Under the pieces are notes generated by a model. The model was not told where the DNA came from and made no database searches. It saw only the letters and a program-made list of their open reading frames with translations. Source: Youhaiella tibetensis (GTDB lineage Bacteria; Pseudomonadota; Alphaproteobacteria; Rhizobiales; Devosiaceae). From it: a stretch of DNA of 64,000 nt. This document shows, in pieces, positions 27,941 through 36,978 of this stretch. Numbering within the stretch: the stretch's first letter is position 1; every line of letters begins with the position of its first letter. The stretch spans positions 3,576,501 through 3,640,500 of the forward strand of contig NZ_CP041690.1 of NCBI RefSeq assembly GCF_008000755.1, given 5' to 3'. Position numbers and translations under genes: made by a program.

Positions 27941-27967
27941 AGAGGGCTCCGCCTGGCGGAGCCCTCT
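27941..27967. terminator. bidirectional terminator between the PRC gene and fliJ
   Basis: A perfect 12-base stem AGAGGGCTCCGC/GCGGAGCCCTCT with loop CTG. On the minus strand it is followed by TTCGTTTTG, a good tract for ending fliI-fliJ. Confidence 0.88.
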
Positions 27968-27987
27968 GATCTCGTTGCGCGATGCGC

Positions 27988-28407
27988 TCAGCGCCCGTTA
28001 TTGCGGAACCGCAGCCGGGCGATCTCGTCGAATTCGGCCTGCTCGATCTTGTTCTGCTCGGCCACTTCGCGCTGGTGTTCGCGCTGGTCGAGCAGTTCCA
28101 CCTTCTTGAGGTCCTCGAGCGCTTCGGCCAGCGCGTCCTGCGCGCTTTCGAGCTTCTCGCGCATGTCGTTGGCCGAGGCCAGCAGGTTGTCGCGCCGTTG
28201 CAGCGCAGCCTTGGCGAAGGTCGAATAGGCGAAATGGGCAATGTCGGAAATGCCCGTCTTGGTGTGTTCGATCTCGATCTGCTGATCGAGGTCGGACGCC
28301 ATGCGTTCGAAATCGGCAACCATCATCTCGATCTGAGTGACCTGCCGGCGCTTCTCGTCCACCTGGAATTTCTTGAGCCGTATGAGGCTCTCGCTGCGCG
28401 ACTTCAC
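27988..28407 (-). CDS. fliJ: flagellar export chaperone FliJ
   Basis: A 139-residue, almost fully helical coiled-coil protein with the FliJ opening SRSESLIRLKKFQVDEKRRQ. FliJ sits in the FliI ATPase ring and couples it to the export gate. It lies 63 bases downstream of fliI on the same strand. Length agrees with the family (about 130-150). Confidence 0.9.
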   Translation of the reverse strand: MKSRSESLIRLKKFQVDEKRRQVTQIEMMVADFERMASDLDQQIEIEHTKTGISDIAHFAYSTFAKAALQRRDNLLASANDMREKLESAQDALAEALEDLKKVELLDQREHQREVAEQNKIEQAEFDEIARLRFRNNGR

Positions 28408-28470
28408 GACTTGTACTCCTTACCCCATCAAGTCCTTCAGAGCCTAAAGGGATAACTGCCCCCGCTCGCC

Positions 28471-29805
28471 CTAGCCGGCCTGCTGCGCTTCCGCCATGTC
28501 CACGATCGCAGCCAGCATGTTGTAGCCGTCGGCGATCGATGTCCGCTCTTCCCGTAGCTGGCTCAGGAACGCCTCCAGCGCCGGGTTGATGGCAATAGCG
28601 CGGTCTACCTTGGGATCTGATCCTTTCCGGTATGCCCCCAGCCGGATCAGTTCCTCCATATCGGCGTAGACCGACATCAGTTCGCGCGCCTTGCTGAGCG
28701 TTGGCCGCAGGTTCGCTGGAACGCAGCCCGGCATGGTTCGCGAGATGGACCTCAGGACATTGACGGCCGGGTAACGTCCCCGTTCGGCAATGCCGCGTTC
28801 CATCACGATGTGCCCGTCGAGAATGCCGCGCACGGCATCCGCTATGGGCTCATTGTGATCATCACCTTCAACCAAAACGGTAAATAGTCCGGTAATAGAA
28901 CCGGTAGAAGGCGTACCGGGTCCCGCTCTTTCCAACAGGCGCGGCAATTCCGTGAATACCGTCGGTGGATAACCCTTGGCCGTGGGGGGTTCCCCGATCG
29001 CCAGCCCGATCTCGCGCTGCGCCATGGCAAAGCGCGTCAGGCTATCCATCATGCAGAGCACCCGCCGGCCCTGGTCGCGGAAGAATTCGGAGAGCGAGAG
29101 CGTGAGATAGGCCGCCTGCCGGCGCATCAGCGCCGCTTCGTCGGAGGTTGCCACCACCACCACGGCACGCCGCAGCCCTTCTTCGCCCAGGTATTCGCTG
29201 ATGAACTCGTGCACCTCGCGCCCGCGCTCGCCGATGAGCCCGATCACCGCCACGTCCACGTCCGTATTGCGCGCCAGCATCGACATGAGCACCGACTTGC
29301 CCACGCCCGATCCGGCGAAAATGCCCATGCGCTGGCCATCGCAGATAGTGGTGAAGGTATTGAGCACCCGAACGCCCAGGTCGATCGGCGCGCCCACGCG
29401 CACGCGGTCATGGGCCGCCAGCGGGTTCTGCCGCAGCGGATAGGGCACAGCGCCCGTCGCGATCGGTCCCTTCCCGTCTATGGGCTCGCCCACCGCGTTG
29501 ACCACGCGCCCCAGCCAGGCCGAAGAGGGATAGACCGCCCCGTCGCTCGACTGGAAGATTGCCTTGCAGCCCAGCCGCACCCCCGAGAGCGGCCCGAACG
29601 GCAGGCACAGCGCATGGCCCTCGCGAAAGCCGATGATCTCGGCCGGCAGGAACTCGCCCGCCTGCGTCTCGATGGATACGCGCCCGCCCACGCGCAACTC
29701 GCGCACCGGGCCCACGATCTCGATCAAAAGGCCCTGCACGGTTTTGACGCGGCCGAACACTTCGACCTCGTCGATGGCATCGATGGCGGTGGTGAGCGAC
29801 TTCAA
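28471..29805 (-). CDS. fliI: flagellum-specific ATPase FliI
   Basis: A 444-residue cytoplasmic ATPase of the flagellar export apparatus, related to the F1 beta subunit. Walker A is AGSGVGKS (about residues 165-172), the catalytic Glu region [11 protein letters not shown], Walker [19 protein letters not shown], and the family-specific [14 protein letters not shown]. The C-terminal helical part is complete. It forms an operon with fliJ and is transcribed away from ctrA. Confidence 0.97.
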   Translation of the reverse strand: MKSLTTAIDAIDEVEVFGRVKTVQGLLIEIVGPVRELRVGGRVSIETQAGEFLPAEIIGFREGHALCLPFGPLSGVRLGCKAIFQSSDGAVYPSSAWLGRVVNAVGEPIDGKGPIATGAVPYPLRQNPLAAHDRVRVGAPIDLGVRVLNTFTTICDGQRMGIFAGSGVGKSVLMSMLARNTDVDVAVIGLIGERGREVHEFISEYLGEEGLRRAVVVVATSDEAALMRRQAAYLTLSLSEFFRDQGRRVLCMMDSLTRFAMAQREIGLAIGEPPTAKGYPPTVFTELPRLLERAGPGTPSTGSITGLFTVLVEGDDHNEPIADAVRGILDGHIVMERGIAERGRYPAVNVLRSISRTMPGCVPANLRPTLSKARELMSVYADMEELIRLGAYRKGSDPKVDRAIAINPALEAFLSQLREERTSIADGYNMLAAIVDMAEAQQAG

Positions 29806-30210
29806 GCGGCCCGCTCCGTGCGAATCATTTCGTGATCAGACCGTAACCGAACGTTAAGCAAAAAGCGTTACCAGCGAGTTTGGCGTCACTCCACCCGCCC
29901 TGCGTCGGGTTGCCACATTTCGCCACAATTCCCCCTTCCAGACCTGCAATTCAGTGAGTCCAAAGAGTCTCTTATTGGGCCTTCTTAATCCATTTTCTTA
30001 AGAAAAGTTGAGACAATTAACCCTTGCAACTCAATGACTTAGCCTAAATTGAGGTTACCAGAGATTGCGTATTGCGGATCAGAATTAAACTTTGTTAACT
30101 AATCGGGCTTAGTGTGGAGTCATATCCAGTAGGGTTGGATTGGGGCGGCCGGTCGCGCATGGACGTCGGGCCCCGAGTTCCAGCAGGAACCTGACGGCAA
30201 GGGGATTAAC
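29806..30210. promoter_or_regulatory. fliI-ctrA divergent control region
   Basis: About 400 bases, AT-rich by the standard of the window. It holds three GANTC sites (29956-29960, 29965-29969, 30118-30122), the target of the cell-cycle methylase CcrM in alphaproteobacteria. It also has several TTAA words, including two spaced by six bases (about 30086-30099), close to but not exactly the CtrA spacing. In Caulobacter a GANTC site in the ctrA promoter ties transcription to replication. Promoter starts cannot be placed by eye. Confidence 0.5.
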
Positions 30211-30919
30211 ATGCGGGTACTCCTTATTGAGGACGACAGCGCTACGGCACAGAGCATCGAACTGATGCTCAAGTCCGAGAGTTTCAACGTCTACACCACC
30301 GATCTGGGTGAGGAAGGCGTCGATCTCGGCAAACTTTACGATTACGACATCATTCTTCTGGACCTGAACCTGCCCGATATGAGCGGGTACGAAGTCCTGC
30401 GGACCCTGCGCGTCGCCAAGGTGCAGACGCCGATCCTGATCCTTTCGGGTCTTGCGGGGATCGAGGACAAGGTTCGCGGTCTCGGCTTCGGTGCCGACGA
30501 CTACATGACCAAGCCCTTCCACAAGGACGAAGCTGGTGGCCCGCATCCATGCCATCGTCCGTCGCTCCAAGGGCCACGCCCAGTCGGTCATCCAGACTGG
30601 CGAACTCACCGTCAACCTCGACACCAAGACCGTCGAGGTGGTCAACCCAGCGCGTGCATCTGACCGGGCAAGGAATACCAGATGCTCGAACTGCTCTCCA
30701 CTCCGTAAGGGTACGACCCTGACCAAGGAGATGTTCCTTAACCACCTCTACGGCGGTATGGACGAGCCGGAACTCAAGATCATCGACGTGTTCATCTGCA
30801 AGCTGCGCAAGAAGCTTTCCGTTGCGACCGGCGGCAAGAACTACATCGAAACCGTCTGGGGCCGCGGCTACGTGCTGCGTGAACCCGACGAGAACGAAGT
30901 CTACTCCGAAAGCGCCTGA
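30211..30919 (+). pseudogene. ctrA: cell-cycle response regulator CtrA, broken by four single-base insertions
   Basis: CtrA is the OmpR-type master regulator of cell cycle, motility and envelope genes. The receiver is intact ([10 protein letters not shown], phosphorylated Asp in [13 protein letters not shown] near residue 104). After FHKDE an extra A at 30530/30531 shifts the frame. Further single extra bases sit at CCC 30646-30648, GGG 30666-30668 and A 30700. Removing them restores [37 protein letters not shown] and [20 protein letters not shown], and a 234-residue protein, the normal CtrA length. The C-terminal winged helix is otherwise near-perfect. Since ctrA is essential or important in relatives, read or assembly error is the likeliest cause. 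Confidence 0.93.
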
Positions 30920-30951
30920 TAAGCGCTTGGCTCCATCGTCACAAAACCTGA

Positions 30952-30974
30952 CCCCGCTCCAGAATGGTGCGGGG
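30952..30974 (+). terminator. terminator after ctrA
   Basis: CCCCGC (30952-30957) pairs with GCGGGG (30969-30974), followed by TTCTTGTTTT. It lies about 30 bases after the ctrA stop. Confidence 0.7.
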
Positions 30975-31065
30975 TTCTTGTTTTGAGGGATCGTCAACTC
31001 AACCAACAAGACCCGCTTCCCCGGCAAACGCTGGGGTCCGGAAACCGCCGCGCAGTCCCCTCGCC

Positions 31066-32082
31066 CTACGCGGCACCCACCGCTTCAGCCAGGTAGGGCG
31101 CATCGGGCGGCGTCGCATACTCCCAGAAGCTTCCCGGCAGTCCCGTCCCCGTCCACACCGCCGCCACCGGCAACTGCGAAGCCGGCCACCGCACGGTCGC
31201 CCAGCTCGGATCGAACACCAACGCGCCCGGATCGCCCAGCATCTCGATGCGGTTGCCTCCCGGCTCGAACACATAGAGGAACGTGGTCTTGCCTATGCCG
31301 TGCCGGCCCGGGCCGTGCTCGATCCGCACGCCCTCCTCCCGGCAGAGGTCGGCAAAGTCGAACAGCGCCTCGTTCGTCCCCGCGCAGAAACATGCATGGT
31401 GCAGCCGCCCCGCCGCAGGACCAGGTTCAGGGACCAGCGCCATGTCGTGCGAGAGATTGGTGACGCTCAGCCAACTCGCCACCGTCGGCCCGTTCCCATC
31501 CACGACCACCGCCTCGCGCTCGGCAAAGCCGAGCGTTGCCGCCAGGAAGTCGCGGGTGCCCTCAACGTCCTTGGCCGTCAGGTTGAAATGGTCGAGCCGG
31601 CGGACCGGGATGCCGGTGCGCGGGCGCCGGAACGGCCGGTTGAGGAGCCCGGAGGCCTGGCCATCGGGCGCGCTCGCATAGTCCACCTCCCAGAAGATCT
31701 CCCAGCGCTGGCCATTGGGCAGGTCGAACTGATAGGCCGGCCCGTGTCCGGGCTCGCCCTCGATCCAGCCCCGTCCGCGGCCGCTGGCCTCGATCGCCGC
31801 CACGCGCCGCGCCAGCGCCGCCGCCGACCGTGTCCGCCAGGCGGCATGACCAAGCCCGGGTCGATCGGACCGCGTGAGCTTGAGGCTATGGTGGTAGCGC
31901 TCCTCGTAGCACGCCAGATAGGCCGATTGCCCGCTCCGTTCGGTAATGTGCAGGCCCATCAGCTCGGTAAAGAATGCGACGGACCCCTCGAGGTCCGGTG
32001 TCAGCAGTTCGATATGCGCCAGGTGCGCCAGGTCCAGAACCGGCTCGGCATCCATCGTCGTCGGTGAATCAGAAATCGTCAT
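31066..32082 (-). CDS. extradiol ring-cleavage dioxygenase-like VOC protein
   Basis: A 338-residue two-module protein of the catechol 2,3-dioxygenase type. The three metal ligands of active enzymes can be placed: His in RRLDHFNLT (about 177), His in GRLHHACF (about 240) and Glu in FEPGGNRIEM (about 286). A Tyr lies in FLYVFEP. This supports an iron-dependent ring-cleaving enzyme. AAGGAG stands seven bases before the ATG at 32082; the longer open frame upstream runs into the lacI gene and is rejected. It is divergent from a LacI regulator with twin operators between them. Confidence 0.85.
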   Translation of the reverse strand: MTISDSPTTMDAEPVLDLAHLAHIELLTPDLEGSVAFFTELMGLHITERSGQSAYLACYEERYHHSLKLTRSDRPGLGHAAWRTRSAAALARRVAAIEASGRGRGWIEGEPGHGPAYQFDLPNGQRWEIFWEVDYASAPDGQASGLLNRPFRRPRTGIPVRRLDHFNLTAKDVEGTRDFLAATLGFAEREAVVVDGNGPTVASWLSVTNLSHDMALVPEPGPAAGRLHHACFCAGTNEALFDFADLCREEGVRIEHGPGRHGIGKTTFLYVFEPGGNRIEMLGDPGALVFDPSWATVRWPASQLPVAAVWTGTGLPGSFWEYATPPDAPYLAEAVGAA

Positions 32083-32128
32083 CGTCGGCTCCTTGTCTCG
32101 GGTTCGGTCAAGTCGCAGAGAGAGAAAT

Positions 32129-32141
32129 TTGGATCGATCCA
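32129..32141. promoter_or_regulatory. LacI-type operator 1
   Basis: TTGGATCGATCCA, a palindrome centred on CG as LacI-family operators usually are, 47 bases upstream of the dioxygenase-like gene. Confidence 0.6.
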
Positions 32142-32182
32142 CAAAATGGATGCGCGCCCGCCGCTCCGGAGTCAAGAAGGAT

Positions 32183-32196
32183 TTGGAACGATCCAA
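32183..32196. promoter_or_regulatory. LacI-type operator 2
   Basis: TTGGAACGATCCAA, nearly the same palindrome as operator 1, 54 bases away and 21 bases before the lacI-family ATG. Its place suggests autoregulation. Confidence 0.6.
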
Positions 32197-32217
32197 GAAA
32201 TCGGCTACCGTGTCACC

Positions 32218-33270
32218 ATGAACAGCCAGTCCAAACCCACGCTGGTCGATGTCGCCCAGGCTGCCGGTGTCTCGCGCAGCACCGCCTCGAACGTCTTCGC
32301 CCATCCCCAGCGCGTCCGGCCCGCCATCCGCCAGCGCGTCGAGGAAGCCGCCCGTTCGCTTGGCTATCTCGGCCCCGATCCGCGCGGCGGCCGGCTTCGC
32401 GCCGGCAAGTTCAACGCCTTGGGCTTCATCATTCCCGGCACCTATGGGCTGGTCAATCTCATCGAGAGCCCCTATGGGCGCGAGCTCATCCTGGGCCTCT
32501 CCGACGCCTGCGACGCCGCCGGCGTCTCCCTGACCCTCGTCGATGGCGGGGGCGAACAGGCGAATACCGCCGTCGCCAATGCCCTCGTCGATGGCTTCGT
32601 GCTCACCAACACCCGCGACCCCGGCCTCGCCCGGACCATGGCCCAGCGCGCCCTGCCCTTCACCATCATCGACATGCCCGCCGCGCCCGAATTTCCCTCG
32701 GTAGGCATCGATGCCCATGGCGGAGCCCTCGAGGCGGCGCGGCACCTTCTCGCGCAGGGCCACCGCCGCTTCGCCATCGTCTCGGTGCGGCACGAGCCCG
32801 GCCCCGCGATCGTCCATCCGCCCGGTCGCGGCCGCCGCCTCCATGACGCCTTTCCGCTCGATGAAGCCAAACTGCGCGGCTATGCCGAGGCGCTGGCCGA
32901 AGCTGGCCTCTCCATCGACGACATGTCCATCGTCGAAAGCGTCCCCTGGGACCCCGAGATCGGATCGGCCATCCTAGAGGCCGCGCCCGACGCCACCGCT
33001 CTCCTCGTCATGTCCGACCGGCAGGCTCTCACGGTGCTGCGCGAAGCGCGCAAGCGTGGCATCGCCGTTCCGGGCGCCCTATCGATCGTGGGGTTCGATG
33101 GCGTTCCCGAGGGCGCCCATGCCAGTCCGCGCCTGACCACGGTCGTCCAGCCGATCAGGGAAAAGGCGCGCCTCGCCGCCGCCATGGTGCTGGGGCTGGA
33201 GCCGCATGCCCGGCATATCCTGCCGGCACGTCTCCATATTCGCGGTTCGAGCGGTCCCGCGCCCGCCTAG
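32218..33270 (+). CDS. LacI family transcriptional regulator
   Basis: A 350-residue regulator. Helix-turn-helix at about 8-28 (LVDVAQAAGVSRSTASNVF), hinge helix near 50-60, and a periplasmic-binding-like sugar or ligand domain from about 62 (GFIIPGTYG) to the end. The ATG at 32218 fits the usual N-terminus. It is divergent from the extradiol dioxygenase-like gene and probably represses both through the two operators. Its TAG stop overlaps the stop of the converging response-regulator gene by four bases (CTAG region). Confidence 0.9.
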   Translation: MNSQSKPTLVDVAQAAGVSRSTASNVFAHPQRVRPAIRQRVEEAARSLGYLGPDPRGGRLRAGKFNALGFIIPGTYGLVNLIESPYGRELILGLSDACDAAGVSLTLVDGGGEQANTAVANALVDGFVLTNTRDPGLARTMAQRALPFTIIDMPAAPEFPSVGIDAHGGALEAARHLLAQGHRRFAIVSVRHEPGPAIVHPPGRGRRLHDAFPLDEAKLRGYAEALAEAGLSIDDMSIVESVPWDPEIGSAILEAAPDATALLVMSDRQALTVLREARKRGIAVPGALSIVGFDGVPEGAHASPRLTTVVQPIREKARLAAAMVLGLEPHARHILPARLHIRGSSGPAPA

Positions 33271-33632
33271 CCGGCGGTCTCGAGCTGGAACTTGGCTTCC
33301 AGGATATCGCGGTCGAACGGCTTCATCACGTAGTCGTCCGCGCCCGCCTTGAGCGCCAGCGCGATCTGGCCGATGTCGTTCTCGGTGGTCATGTAGACCA
33401 CATGCGGCTTCTCGCCCCCGACATAGGCGCGCAACAGCTTGAGGAATTCCAGCCCGCTCATGATCGGCATCTGCCAGTCGAGCAGGATCGCGTCGGGCAT
33501 TTCCTGGCGGCACTTGTCGAAGGCTTCCTGCCCGTCCTCGGCCTCCCCGACGATGAAGTCGATGTCCTCGAGGATTCGCGCGGCAACCTTGCGCACCACG
33601 CTCGAGTCATCGACGATCAGGCAGGATTTCAT
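33267..33632 (-). CDS. CheY-like single-domain response regulator next to chpT
   Basis: A 121-residue receiver with no output domain. The acidic pair is in LIVDDS, the phosphorylated Asp in AILLDWQMP, the Thr in VVYMTTEND and the Lys in VMKPFD. A regulator of this type is common next to chpT in Hyphomicrobiales, 76 bases downstream here. It may be a second phosphate acceptor or sink on the CckA-ChpT path, or a motility regulator. Neither can be chosen from sequence. Confidence 0.88.
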   Translation of the reverse strand: MKSCLIVDDSSVVRKVAARILEDIDFIVGEAEDGQEAFDKCRQEMPDAILLDWQMPIMSGLEFLKLLRAYVGGEKPHVVYMTTENDIGQIALALKAGADDYVMKPFDRDILEAKFQLETAG

Positions 33633-33708
33633 GGCGCGGCTCGCAAAACGGCTTTCGCCCCGATTATGGGGCGAAAGTCCCTACGAATGGTTAGCGAACG
33701 ATTGGCGC

Positions 33709-34371
33709 TCAGGCCGCTTCCGCCGCGGCCGCCTTGGGCGTGGCGGTGAACACGAACTCTTCGTTCTCGATGCCGATCTTGAGTTCCATCTCGGTCATGC
33801 GCGCCAGGATGCCGGTGTAGAACGGCTGGATGCCCCGCGCGTCCACGCCTTCCTCGGGCGCGCCCGAGAGCAGCCCTTCCGAGCCCGCCGGGATCAGCGT
33901 CTTGGGGCCCTTGGCCGTCAGCCGGAAGGCTTCCTGCCCGGCCGGACCGGAGATCTCGGCCTTGACATACCCGCCGCGCGGCACCGAACCGGCCGCGATC
34001 AGCAGCATGTTCATGAAGAGCTTGGCCTTGTGCTTGGGCATCAGGATCGCCGGCACCTGCCAGTCGAGCTCGGCCTTCTCGATCTCGAACAGCAGCTTGG
34101 CCACGCGCTCGCATTCGCGCGTATCGAAATCGGTGCCCGCCGTCGAGGACGCCCCATAGGCGAGGCGGGCGAATTCGAGCTTGGCGCGCGACTGCTTGGC
34201 CGCGTTGGCGATGAGGTCGCGCGCGAAGGGCGCCATTTCCGCCTGTCCGGGGTCGGCCAGCACTTCCAGCCCGTTGCCGATCGCCCCGACCGGGTTGATC
34301 AGGTCGTGGCACACGCGCGAACACAGCATTGCCGCCAGGTCGGTCGCCTTGAGCTCGATGATGTCGGCCAT
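33709..34371 (-). CDS. chpT: histidine phosphotransferase ChpT
   Basis: A 220-residue cytoplasmic dimer that passes phosphate from the hybrid kinase CckA to CtrA and CpdR. The phosphorylated His is in SRVCHDLINPVGAIGNGLE (about residue 22), in the long dimerising helix pair. The C-terminal part is a degenerate ATPase-like fold (AGSVPRGGYV, GLLSGAPEEGVDAR, IQPFYTGILA). GGGGAAA precedes the ATG at 34371. With ctrA and sciP it places three members of the CtrA circuit within 21 kb. No cckA is in the window. Confidence 0.92.
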   Translation of the reverse strand: MADIIELKATDLAAMLCSRVCHDLINPVGAIGNGLEVLADPGQAEMAPFARDLIANAAKQSRAKLEFARLAYGASSTAGTDFDTRECERVAKLLFEIEKAELDWQVPAILMPKHKAKLFMNMLLIAAGSVPRGGYVKAEISGPAGQEAFRLTAKGPKTLIPAGSEGLLSGAPEEGVDARGIQPFYTGILARMTEMELKIGIENEEFVFTATPKAAAAEAA

Positions 34372-34440
34372 GACATTTCCCCGCATAGAATCAATTTCTG
34401 CAACCATGACGCAGCCGCGCGCCTTGGGCAATCAAGCCGA

Positions 34441-34941
34441 TCAGTTTGTCGAAAGGTCTTTGGAGAGTTCGGCCCAGTGCTCGATCGCGTCGGTCATCGC
34501 CTTCTTGGGCGAAAGCAGGAACGCGTCGCGATTGGCCGTCGAATAGAAGAGATAGAGCCGCTGGCCCACCATCGTATAGACACGTGGATTGCCGTCCGAC
34601 AGGAACCCCCGGGCCACGCCCATGGCGCAATAGCCGCCGAACTGGGGGGCGTAGACCTCCGGATCGGCCTTGAACACGTCCAGGTTCGCCTTGTTGGCGA
34701 AATACCAGGTGACCCCGCCCCAGTCATAGGCCAGGTCCACGGTGCCCTGCAGCGGTTCCTTCTCGGTGAAATAGCTCACCGGATCGTTCCCATCCAGCGC
34801 CACCCCCGTTAAGGGATTGGAAACTATGGCGGTAGTGACCACTGAGGCCGCCAGAGCCGGCGAAACCTGAGCAAATCCGGGCCAGAACGCCGGGATGAGC
34901 AGCCCTATGGTTAAGATTTGTTTACGGATTTGCCGCATCAT
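34441..34941 (-). CDS. exported YHS domain protein
   Basis: A 166-residue protein with a signal peptide (about 1-31, cleavage after ALA). The YHS-like core spans about 35-150: NPLTGVALDGNDPVSYFTE, FANKANLDVFKADPEVYAPQ and GGYCAMGVARG. YHS domains are linked to metal binding or stress, but no reaction is established for this group. It lies upstream of chpT on the same strand with 69 bases between them and is divergent from eipA. Confidence 0.82.
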   Translation of the reverse strand: MMRQIRKQILTIGLLIPAFWPGFAQVSPALAASVVTTAIVSNPLTGVALDGNDPVSYFTEKEPLQGTVDLAYDWGGVTWYFANKANLDVFKADPEVYAPQFGGYCAMGVARGFLSDGNPRVYTMVGQRLYLFYSTANRDAFLLSPKKAMTDAIEHWAELSKDLSTN

Positions 34942-35057
34942 TGCCCCGATGGACGCTCAGCTTGAGCGCGACGTGAATCGGGCATCACCCTAGCGCACAA
35001 ACCATGAGCCGCAGGTAAATGCCGGATGGGCCGCAAGCCCTTATGGAGGAACTCGAG

Positions 35058-35639
35058 ATGTTCAATCGGCTCGCTAAGGGTCTGATCGCAGGCCTGGTCG
35101 TGCTCTCCGGCCTCCTGGCCCCGCAGCTTTCGCTCGCCCAGCAGGGCTCGCTCAGCGATACCTATTCGGGCGAGGAGCTGGTCAACAAGGGCGGCGCTTT
35201 CTTCGGCTCGGTCTCCCAGGGCCTGGCTTCGCTGGTCGAAAAAGTGGTGTCCCAGTATGGCCTGCCCAACGGCTATATCCTTGGCGAGGAAGCGGGCGGC
35301 GCCCTCTTTGCCGGCGCCAAGTACGGCCAGGGCGTGCTCTATACCCGCAACCTGGGCGAATACCCGGTCTACTGGCAGGGTCCCTCTGTCGGCCTCGATT
35401 TCGGCGGCGACGGCTCCAAGGTCATGATGCTGGTCTATTCCCTGCCCGACATCAATTCCATCTACGAGCGTTATCCGGGCGTCAACGGCTCGGCCTATGT
35501 CGTGGGCGGCTTCGGCATGACCGTGATGAAGCGCCAGAACGTGGTGCTCGTCCCCATCCGCTCGGGCGTGGGCGCGCGGCTCGGCGTCAATGTCGGCTAC
35601 CTCAAATTCACCCAGGAGCCCACCTGGAATCCCTTCTGA
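35058..35639 (+). CDS. eipA: envelope integrity protein EipA (DUF1134)
   Basis: A 193-residue periplasmic protein. It has a signal peptide (about 1-28, cleavage at SLA-Q) and a DUF1134 beta-barrel-like domain to the end (VGLDFGGDGSKVMMLVYSLPD, VVGGFGMTVMKRQNVVLVPIRSGVGARLG). In Brucella the family member EipA supports envelope integrity and is under CtrA control. GGAGGAA precedes the ATG at 35058, so I reject the longer frame from 35019. The upstream gap (34942-35057) shows no clean CtrA box. Confidence 0.88.
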   Translation: MFNRLAKGLIAGLVVLSGLLAPQLSLAQQGSLSDTYSGEELVNKGGAFFGSVSQGLASLVEKVVSQYGLPNGYILGEEAGGALFAGAKYGQGVLYTRNLGEYPVYWQGPSVGLDFGGDGSKVMMLVYSLPDINSIYERYPGVNGSAYVVGGFGMTVMKRQNVVLVPIRSGVGARLGVNVGYLKFTQEPTWNPF

Positions 35640-35792
35640 GACGCATCGAGTCTCCGCCACGCAACAGCCCCTCACATTAGGCTGAGCCGGTAAGGTTAAG
35701 CCTTGGCAAGACTGGCCCCTTGCCGCCATAACTGCTTTTTGTCGCGGGGGTGCGCGGTTGCCGCCCTTCCCGCGGGCGTTGCGGAGTGATCC

Positions 35793-36971
35793 ATGGGTAT
35801 CGAGAACATCATGTACTTCGCGCTGGGGCTGCTGTTGGCGGCCCTTTTGGCGTTGGCGATCATGCCCGCCATCTGGAAGCGCGCCGTACGTCTCACCAAG
35901 CGCCGCATCGAAGCGGCCACGCCCATGTCGATGGCCGAGTTCCGGGCCGACAAGGATCAGTTGCGCGCCGAATTCGCCCTGTCCACGCGCCGGCTCGAAA
36001 TGACTATCGAGACCCTGCGCAAGCGCCTGGCCGAGGAGCTCGGCGACGTCAGCCGCCGCAAGGCCGACATTGCCGGCATCAAGACCGAGCGCGAGCAGCA
36101 CCAGGCCGTCGTCGCGGACCTTGAGGCGCGCGAGGCCGAGCTCAACCGCCGCGTTGCCGAGCTCGAAAAGGAAAGCACCGACCTCAACCAGCGCCTGCGC
36201 ATGCGCGACCGCGATTTCGCCAGCCGCACCGAGGAACTGGACAAGGCCCGCAGCGCCATTCGCTCCGAATTCCCCGCCGGCACCGAAATCGATGGTGAAG
36301 CCCTCTCGGGCGACTACGACCAGGATACCGACCGGCTCCTGGCCGCGCTTGCCGTCGAACGCAAGCGCGCTGCCTTCCTCGAGGCGCAGACCCGCGCCCT
36401 TATCGAAAAGCTCGACGCGTCGCCCAAGCGCTCCGCCGACACCAACGCGGCCATCGCCGAACTGCGCCGCGCGCTGGCCGCCCGCGATGCCGCCGCCGAC
36501 GCCTTCAATGCCGATCTCGCCACCGCCGAGGCGCGCCTCGCCAGCGCCGAGACCCAGCTCAATGCCCTGCTCCAGGAAACCGCGCCGCCGGCCGACGAGG
36601 GCGCCAACAAGGTCCAGCAACTGCTGGCCGAAAAACTCTCGCTCGAGGAAAAGACCGAAAAGCTCAAGCACAAGGTCGCCGGCATCGAATCCATCATCCT
36701 GGCCGGCTGGGGCACCCCTGCCGCCGATGCCACGGCGCTGCGCGAACGGCTGGGCGAAATCGCGTCCGACGTCAGCCGCATCGTCTATACGCTCGATGAC
36801 GAGCCCGCCGCTCCCGAGGTGGAAGAGAGCCTTTTCGACCGCGTGCAGCGCTTTGCCGACGACAGTGCCGAGGTCGAGCCCCTGCCCATGCCTCCGCCGG
36901 CCAGTGCCAAGCCACGCGGCCGGGTTTCCAACCGCATGGCGGCTGTCCGCGACATCCAGGGCCGCGGCTAG
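35793..36971 (+). CDS. membrane-anchored coiled-coil protein
   Basis: A 392-residue protein with one N-terminal membrane helix (about 6-26) followed by long coiled-coil stretches (about 45-180 and 200-320, with LEAREAELNRRVAELEKE). The C-terminus is acidic and Pro-rich. Proteins of this plan occur throughout Hyphomicrobiales with no assigned function. It may be a cytoplasmic or periplasmic spacer. The orientation cannot be decided, although the basic residues after the helix favour the coiled coil facing the cytoplasm. Confidence 0.75.
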   Translation: MGIENIMYFALGLLLAALLALAIMPAIWKRAVRLTKRRIEAATPMSMAEFRADKDQLRAEFALSTRRLEMTIETLRKRLAEELGDVSRRKADIAGIKTEREQHQAVVADLEAREAELNRRVAELEKESTDLNQRLRMRDRDFASRTEELDKARSAIRSEFPAGTEIDGEALSGDYDQDTDRLLAALAVERKRAAFLEAQTRALIEKLDASPKRSADTNAAIAELRRALAARDAAADAFNADLATAEARLASAETQLNALLQETAPPADEGANKVQQLLAEKLSLEEKTEKLKHKVAGIESIILAGWGTPAADATALRERLGEIASDVSRIVYTLDDEPAAPEVEESLFDRVQRFADDSAEVEPLPMPPPASAKPRGRVSNRMAAVRDIQGRG

Positions 36972-36978
36972 GCCCGCC

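Noticed and set aside
30211-30919. Programmed frameshifting in ctrA
   Set aside because: Four separate shifts without slippery sites or structures, and restored family sequence after removing the extra bases, do not fit a programmed event.
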